Positions 59,791 to 64,000 of a stretch of 64,000 nucleotides of DNA are shown here, in pieces. A program made the translations under genes and the position numbers. How positions within the stretch are numbered: position 1 is the stretch's first letter; each line of letters begins with the position of its first letter. The notes beneath the pieces are model-generated. The model was not told the origin of the DNA. It worked only from the letters and a program-made list of their open reading frames with translations, and made no database searches. Source of the stretch: Burkholderiales bacterium (GTDB lineage: Bacteria; Pseudomonadota; Gammaproteobacteria; Burkholderiales; Nitrosomonadaceae); contig JABTUQ010000005.1 of the NCBI GenBank assembly GCA_015075225.1, positions 107,075 through 171,074 on the forward strand, in the 5' to 3' direction.

Positions 59791-60647
59791 TGAGCCTTCC
59801 CATCATCTCCGCGCAGCAGCGCATGGCCGAACGCAAGGGCGTGAAGCTCTTGATGCTGGGCAAATCCGGCATCGGCAAGACCACCCGGCTCAAGGATCTC
59901 GACCCGGCCACCACGCTGTTCCTCGACATTGAGGCTGGCGATCTCGCCGTGGCCGACTGGCCCGGCGACACCATCCGTCCGGCATCCTGGCCAGAGAGCC
60001 GCGACTTCTTCGTGTTTCTCGCGGGCCCGGACAAGTCGCTGCCACCGGAGTCGGCGTTTTCGCAGGCGCACTTCGATCACGTCGTCGAGAAGTTCGGTGA
60101 CCCGGCGCAACTGGGCCGCTACCAGACCTTCTTCCTCGACTCGATCACGCAGCTGTCGCGCCAGTGCTTCGCGTGGTGCAAGACGCAACCCGGCGCGGTC
60201 AGCGACCGTACCGGCAAGCCTGACATGCGCGGCGCCTACGGCCTGCTCGGGCAGGAAATGATCAGCGCTTTGACCCATCTGCAGCACGCACGCGGCAAGA
60301 ACGTGGTGTTCGTGGCCATCCTCGACGAGCGGCTCGATGACTACAACCGCAAGGTGTTCGTGCCGCAGATCGAAGGCAGCAAGACCGCACTGGAGCTGCC
60401 CGGCATCGTCGACGAGGTTGTGACGCTGGCCGAGATCAAGGCCCAGGAAGCAGACGGCAGTGGCAGCACATACCGCGCCTTCGTCACGCACACCGTCAAT
60501 CCCTACGGCTTCCCCGCCAAAGACCGCAGCGGTCGCCTCGATCCGCTCGAGCCGCCCAACTTGCGCGCACTGATCGCCAAGTGCGCGGGTGAGTCCGCCA
60601 CGCCCGTTCGCACTGCCACCACCCAATCCCACGAATCTCAGGAGTAA
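59790..60647 (+). CDS. Phage AAA ATPase (AAA_24, RecA-like)
   Basis: A 285-residue nucleotide-binding protein with Walker A MLGKSGIGKTT near residue 28, LFLDIEAGDLAV and a Walker B-like FFLDSITQLSRQ. This is the phage nucleotide-binding family found beside single-strand-annealing and nuclease genes. AAGGAGG is seven bases ahead of the ATG at 59790; the upstream GTG is not needed. Confidence 0.83.
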   Translation: MSLPIISAQQRMAERKGVKLLMLGKSGIGKTTRLKDLDPATTLFLDIEAGDLAVADWPGDTIRPASWPESRDFFVFLAGPDKSLPPESAFSQAHFDHVVEKFGDPAQLGRYQTFFLDSITQLSRQCFAWCKTQPGAVSDRTGKPDMRGAYGLLGQEMISALTHLQHARGKNVVFVAILDERLDDYNRKVFVPQIEGSKTALELPGIVDEVVTLAEIKAQEADGSGSTYRAFVTHTVNPYGFPAKDRSGRLDPLEPPNLRALIAKCAGESATPVRTATTQSHESQE

Positions 60648-60652
60648 TCGCC

Positions 60653-61300
60653 ATGACCCAGCAATCCACCACCAGCAACAACTGGAACGACTTCAACGAC
60701 GCCGAATCACAGCAATCCGGCTTTGACCTGATCCCCAAGGGCACCGTTGTCCCTGTGCGCATGACCCTCAAGCCCGGTGGTTATGACGATCCCAGCCAAG
60801 GCTGGGGCGGCGGTTACGCCACCGAGTCCTTCGACACCGGTTCGATCTATCTGGCCGCCGAGTTCGTGGTCACCGCTGGCGACCACGCCAAACGCAAGAT
60901 GTGGTCGAACATCGGCCTGCATTCGCAGAAGGGGCCGACCTGGGGTCAGATGGGGCGCAGCTTCATTCGCGCCGCGCTCAACAGCGCCCGCAACGTCCAC
61001 CCGCAGGACAACAGTCCCCAGGCCGCCGCCGCGCGCCGCATTCAGGGCTTCCACGAACTGGATGGCCTGGAGTTCCTCGCCCGCGTCGACATCGAGAAGG
61101 ATGGGAAGGGCCAGGACCGCAACGTGGTCAAGGTCGCGGTCGAACCCGATCACCCCGACTACGCCAAGTTGATGGGCGTGCCGCCCAAGTCCACGGGTGG
61201 GGGCACTTCCGGTGCTCCGGCACAGCCAGCGGCACCCGCGTATCAGGCAGCGCCTGTCCAACGCGCACCCGTGACGGGCAAACCGTCGTGGGCGCAGTGA
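60653..61300 (+). CDS. DUF669-like single-strand-binding-type protein
   Basis: A 215-residue protein: an N-terminal acidic stretch (NNWNDFNDAESQQSGF), a beta-rich central part (LIPKGTVVPVRMTLKPGG; YLAAEFVVTAGDHAKRKMW) and a proline/alanine-rich tail. It resembles DUF669 proteins, thought to be phage single-stranded-DNA-binding proteins. It follows the ATPase gene by five bases. Confidence 0.7.
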   Translation: MTQQSTTSNNWNDFNDAESQQSGFDLIPKGTVVPVRMTLKPGGYDDPSQGWGGGYATESFDTGSIYLAAEFVVTAGDHAKRKMWSNIGLHSQKGPTWGQMGRSFIRAALNSARNVHPQDNSPQAAAARRIQGFHELDGLEFLARVDIEKDGKGQDRNVVKVAVEPDHPDYAKLMGVPPKSTGGGTSGAPAQPAAPAYQAAPVQRAPVTGKPSWAQ

Positions 61301-61309
61301 GGGAGGCCG

Positions 61310-61810
61310 ATGAAATGCTGGGTCTGCAAACGACAAGCACGCGGCTACGGCCACACGGACGGTCGATTCAAGACCGGCGATGCGCGCCGCTACGTGCTCG
61401 ACTGGGTGTTCTGTTCCCGTCGCTGCCAGGACGCGTTCCACGCGCTGTACGGCAACTGGCAACAGGCCAAGGATGGCTACATCGGCAAGACGGAGGTCGC
61501 CATGATCGATCCGTCTGAAGTCGAACTGGCCGCCATGCGCCAATGCCTCAAGTCCTTCGGCGAGGCGGCGGGCGAGATCGGTTTTACCAAGCCTCTGGGC
61601 GACTACTCCGAGGCCGAAGCGCTGCGGGTGATCGATGCCATCGTCACTTGCTGGTCGGAGGCGATGGTCGCGCACCACGAGGTCACCAAGTTCCCGCCCG
61701 TGCGGGGCTTGCCGCCCACGCCCGATCCGCTGGCACCCGATGCCGCCAATCCGTTCGCGGATCTGGAGGATGACCTGCCTTGGAATGAACCGAAGGGGAA
61801 GAAGCCATGA
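61310..61810 (+). CDS. DUF6511-like zinc-finger protein
   Basis: A 166-residue protein starting with a two-part zinc-knuckle pattern: CWVCKRQARG near residue 3 and VFCSRRCQDAFH near 33. The rest is helical, with an acidic proline-rich tail. The match to the DUF6511 group is by memory of its cysteine pattern, hence moderate confidence. Its stop overlaps the next start. Confidence 0.62.
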   Translation: MKCWVCKRQARGYGHTDGRFKTGDARRYVLDWVFCSRRCQDAFHALYGNWQQAKDGYIGKTEVAMIDPSEVELAAMRQCLKSFGEAAGEIGFTKPLGDYSEAEALRVIDAIVTCWSEAMVAHHEVTKFPPVRGLPPTPDPLAPDAANPFADLEDDLPWNEPKGKKP

Positions 61811-62544
61811 TGGACTTCAATTCCTCATCAAGCATCGCGGGCCAGGTCACCGCCCTGGTCGACGCCGGGTTGCAACAGGCCCGAGCCCGTCAATCCGAGC
61901 GCCAGTACCTCGGGGCCTCGCGCCTCGGGGTGGCCTGCGAGCGCGCCCTGCAATTCGAGTACGCCAAGGCTCCCATCGACCACGGGCGGGACACCCCGGG
62001 CCGGATGCTGCGCATCTTCGAGCGTGGCCATGTCATGGAGGACTGCATGGTCGCGTGGCTGCGGGAGGCAGGCTTTGACTTGCGCACCCGCAAGCCTGAC
62101 GGCGAGCAGTTCGGTTTCTCGGTGGCAGACGGTCGCCTGCAGGGCCACATTGACGGCGTCATCGTGGGTGGCCCTGAGGGCTTTGCCTATCCCGGACTGT
62201 GGGAATGCAAATGCCTGGGCAACAAGTCCTGGAGCGATCTGGAGAGAAAGGGCTTGGCGATCTCCAAGCCCATCTACGCCGCGCAAGTGGCGATCTACCA
62301 AGCCTATCTCGAACTGCACGAGCACCCGGCGATCTTCACGGCGCTCAACGCCGACACGATGGAGATCTACACCGAGCTCGTGCCCTTTGATGCAGCCCTT
62401 GCCCAGCGCATGTCGGATCGTGCGGTGAAGGTCATCTCAGCCACGGAAGCAGGCGAACTGCTGCCACGTGGCTTCCATGACCCGACCCACTTCGAATGTC
62501 GGATGTGTGCATGGCAAGACCGCTGCTGGAGGACACAAGCATGA
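61807..62544 (+). CDS. PD-(D/E)XK nuclease, Cas4/RecB-like
   Basis: A 245-residue nuclease. Active-site motifs are GHIDGVIV (Asp) and LWECKCLG (E-X-K) with AAQVAIYQAYLEL behind. An early cysteine (VACERALQFEY) and a C-terminal cluster (FECRMCAWQDRCW) are spaced as for an iron-sulphur cluster of Cas4/AddB-type exonucleases. In a phage this would supply 5'-3' resection for recombination with the neighbouring ATPase and binding protein. No cas1/cas2 or CRISPR repeats are in the window. Confidence 0.86.
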   Translation: MMDFNSSSSIAGQVTALVDAGLQQARARQSERQYLGASRLGVACERALQFEYAKAPIDHGRDTPGRMLRIFERGHVMEDCMVAWLREAGFDLRTRKPDGEQFGFSVADGRLQGHIDGVIVGGPEGFAYPGLWECKCLGNKSWSDLERKGLAISKPIYAAQVAIYQAYLELHEHPAIFTALNADTMEIYTELVPFDAALAQRMSDRAVKVISATEAGELLPRGFHDPTHFECRMCAWQDRCWRTQA

Positions 62545-62795
62545 CCGACAACACCCTTTCATCTACCGGCATCGAACCGATGATCGACGCCAAGCAGGCG
62601 GCTGCCGCGCTGCGCCTGCCGTATTACTGGTTCGCCGATCACGCGATGCGCAGCAAATACCGGATTCCCCACTACCTGATGGGTGGGCTGGTGCGCTATC
62701 GCCTGTCAGAGCTTTCTACGTGGGCGGCACGCAATGCGGCAGCGCAAAGCCGCTTCGCGGGAGATACGGATACCGCCGTCGAGGAGGCCGAATGA
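62541..62795 (+). CDS. Small helix-turn-helix protein
   Basis: An 84-residue protein with an excisionase-like core (MIDAKQAAAALRLPYYWFAD) followed by HYLMGGLVRYRLSELSTWA. GGAGG precedes the ATG at 62541. It overlaps the nuclease gene by four bases and the primase gene by four bases. Confidence 0.72.
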   Translation: MTDNTLSSTGIEPMIDAKQAAAALRLPYYWFADHAMRSKYRIPHYLMGGLVRYRLSELSTWAARNAAAQSRFAGDTDTAVEEAE

Positions 62796-64000
62796 TCGAC
62801 TTCAACGACACCGCCGTCCCCACCGGAAACCAACCACGCATCGTCAGCGATGCCGAGCGGGAGGAACTGCGCGCAGAACTGCTCGCCCGGCTGGAATCGG
62901 TGCTGTTCACTCTGTTCTCGGCAGGCAAGAAGCGCCGGGGCAAGTTCCTCATCGGTGATGTGCTGGGTAGCCCTGGCGACAGCCTTGAGGTGGTGCTTGA
63001 GGGCGAAAAGGCAGGCCTATGGACGGATCGTGCCGACAACTCCGGCGGCGATGTGTACGCGCTGATCGGCAATCACTTCGGCATCGATGTGACCCGCGAC
63101 TTTCCCCGCGTGCTTGATGCCGCTGCCGATCTGCTCGGACGCTCGCGCTCCGCACCAGTACGCAAGGCCAGCAAGAAGGACGTGCCGGTCGACGAACTCG
63201 GCCCCGCCACCGCCAAGTGGGACTACCTCGACGCCCAAGGCCATCTCATCGCCGTTGTCTACCGCTACGACCCGCCCGGGCAGAGGAAGCATTTCCGGCC
63301 CTGGGATGCCAAGCGGCGCAAGATGGCACCGCCCGACCCGCGTCCGCTCTACAACCAGCCAGGGATGACCAGTGCCGCGCAGGTGGTACTGGTCGAAGGC
63401 GAGAAGTGCGCGCAGGCCCTGATCGACGCGGGCATCGTGGCCACCACGGCGATGCACGGCGCGAACGCTCCGGTAGAAAAGACCGACTGGTCGCCGTTGG
63501 CCGGCAAGGCCGTGCTGATCTGGCCCGACCGTGACAAGCCGGGCTGGGAGTACGCCACGCAGGCGGCACAGGCCATCCTGTCGGCGCGAGCCAAATCCTG
63601 CCACATCCTGTACCCGCCCGAGGAAGCCGCCGAGGGCTGGGACGTGGCCGACGCCATCGCCGAGGGCTTCGATGTCGCCACCTTCCTCACCCACGGCCCA
63701 CGTTTGCAGATGCACGACGTCGCCGATGACGTTGATCCGGTGGTCAGCAGCGACGAATCCGTCTGGGGCACGGAGGACGCGCTGGCGCTGTCCTTCACGC
63801 GCCGCTACCACCGCGACTGGCGCTACGTGGCTGGTTGGGGCAAGTGGCTGGTGTGGGACGGGCAACGCTGGCGCACCGAAGACACGCTGGCGGCCACGGA
63901 CCTGATTCGCAGCGTTTGTCGCCAGACGGCTGTACGCGCCGACAACCCCAAGGTCGCCGCCAAATTGGCCAGCGCAGGAACGGTCGGCGGTGTGGAACGC
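62792..64000 (+). CDS. Phage-type primase/helicase, partial
   Basis: An open frame of 403 codons that leaves the window. It begins with a zinc-free N-terminal part with GDVLGSPGDSLEVVLEG, then a TOPRIM-like domain (VVLVEGEKCAQALIDAG; VLIWPDRDKPGWEYA), then the start of a D5-type N-terminal domain (LSFTRRYHRDWRYV). This is the architecture of primase-helicases in phages and mobile elements. The helicase part lies outside the window. Confidence 0.86.
   Translation, partial: MIDFNDTAVPTGNQPRIVSDAEREELRAELLARLESVLFTLFSAGKKRRGKFLIGDVLGSPGDSLEVVLEGEKAGLWTDRADNSGGDVYALIGNHFGIDVTRDFPRVLDAAADLLGRSRSAPVRKASKKDVPVDELGPATAKWDYLDAQGHLIAVVYRYDPPGQRKHFRPWDAKRRKMAPPDPRPLYNQPGMTSAAQVVLVEGEKCAQALIDAGIVATTAMHGANAPVEKTDWSPLAGKAVLIWPDRDKPGWEYATQAAQAILSARAKSCHILYPPEEAAEGWDVADAIAEGFDVATFLTHGPRLQMHDVADDVDPVVSSDESVWGTEDALALSFTRRYHRDWRYVAGWGKWLVWDGQRWRTEDTLAATDLIRSVCRQTAVRADNPKVAAKLASAGTVGGVER

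Larger units (their letters stand above)
51289..64000. mobile_element. Integrative element at the ssrA 3' end, partial
   Basis: GC content rises sharply right behind ssrA, and the first genes are a large serine recombinase and its partners, followed by phage-type regulation and DNA-processing genes. The 3' end of ssrA is a classic integration target. The right end is outside the window, so neither its length nor the second attachment site can be seen. The gene set resembles phage or ICE modules; no structural or conjugation genes are in view. Confidence 0.8.

Noticed and set aside
59736-60632. 298-codon open frame on the minus strand
   Set aside because: Shadow of the AAA ATPase gene, which has Walker motifs and fits the coupled run.
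60707-61678. 323-codon open frame on the minus strand
   Set aside because: Covers two plus-strand genes with overlapping starts and stops; no recognisable domains.
63017-63865. 282-codon open frame on the minus strand
   Set aside because: Antisense to the TOPRIM part of the primase; no ribosome site or domain.

Overview
The first ~51.3 kb is a chromosome segment of a betaproteobacterium, most likely Nitrosomonas or a close ammonia oxidiser. The best single clue is a gene for the histidine-repeat small metal-binding protein SmbP (30822-31166). The CNP1-like lipoprotein, the dapC-dapD pair and the nusB-ribH-ribBA-ribE order fit the same group. From ~51.3 kb to the right edge lies a GC-rich integrative element that starts right behind the tmRNA gene and runs off the window.

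Layout of the chromosome. 1-6 kb: an APC permease and a urea/guanidine carboxylase, transcribed divergently, each preceded by its own guanidine-I (ykkC) riboswitch. 6-13.8 kb: mltD, an AhpC peroxiredoxin, CNP1-like lipoprotein, slipin-nfeD, nudF, a Tim44-like protein, yicC. 13.8-18.4 kb: a small MITE-like repeat, then mnmG-rsmG-parA-parB with a perfect parS site. 18.4-19.3 kb: flgM-flgN behind a FliA-type promoter. 19.5-24.7 kb: peptide ABC transporter genes and prfC. 25-27.6 kb: an MBOAT acyltransferase and an SGNH hydrolase. 27.6-36.5 kb: a DMT transporter, dapC, dapD, smbP, birA, coaX, engB, hemB, a porin. 36.7-42 kb: RNase P RNA, pncC-pgpA-thiL, nusB-ribH-ribBA-ribE. 42-51.3 kb: typA, a DsbA-family protein, mutM, a Gld-like ABC exporter, an OmpA-family protein, ubiG, gph and ssrA.

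The element (51.3-64 kb). A leftward, translationally coupled operon encodes a small protein, a DUF2924 protein, a large serine recombinase and two related small HTH proteins. A rightward block holds an XRE regulator, an ImmA/IrrE metallopeptidase and, behind a terminator, two unrecognised proteins of 474 and 309 residues. Then follows a phage-type DNA-processing module: HTH protein, small phage protein, Bro-N protein, AAA ATPase, DUF669-like protein, DUF6511-like protein, Cas4-like PD-(D/E)XK nuclease, small HTH protein and a TOPRIM primase/helicase cut by the window edge. The two unknown proteins, next to the repressor/protease pair and sharing its operator-like motif, are the best candidate for an undescribed system.

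Caution on sequence quality. The chromosomal part has many single-base, mostly homopolymer deletions: in ahpC, an ABC ATPase gene, the MBOAT gene, the DMT transporter, hemB (about six within 200 bp), the porin, gph and ssrA, plus one in-frame TGA in nfeD. Because hemB and ssrA are normally essential or conserved, base-calling error explains the pattern better than gene decay. These loci are listed as full-length genes with inferred indels.
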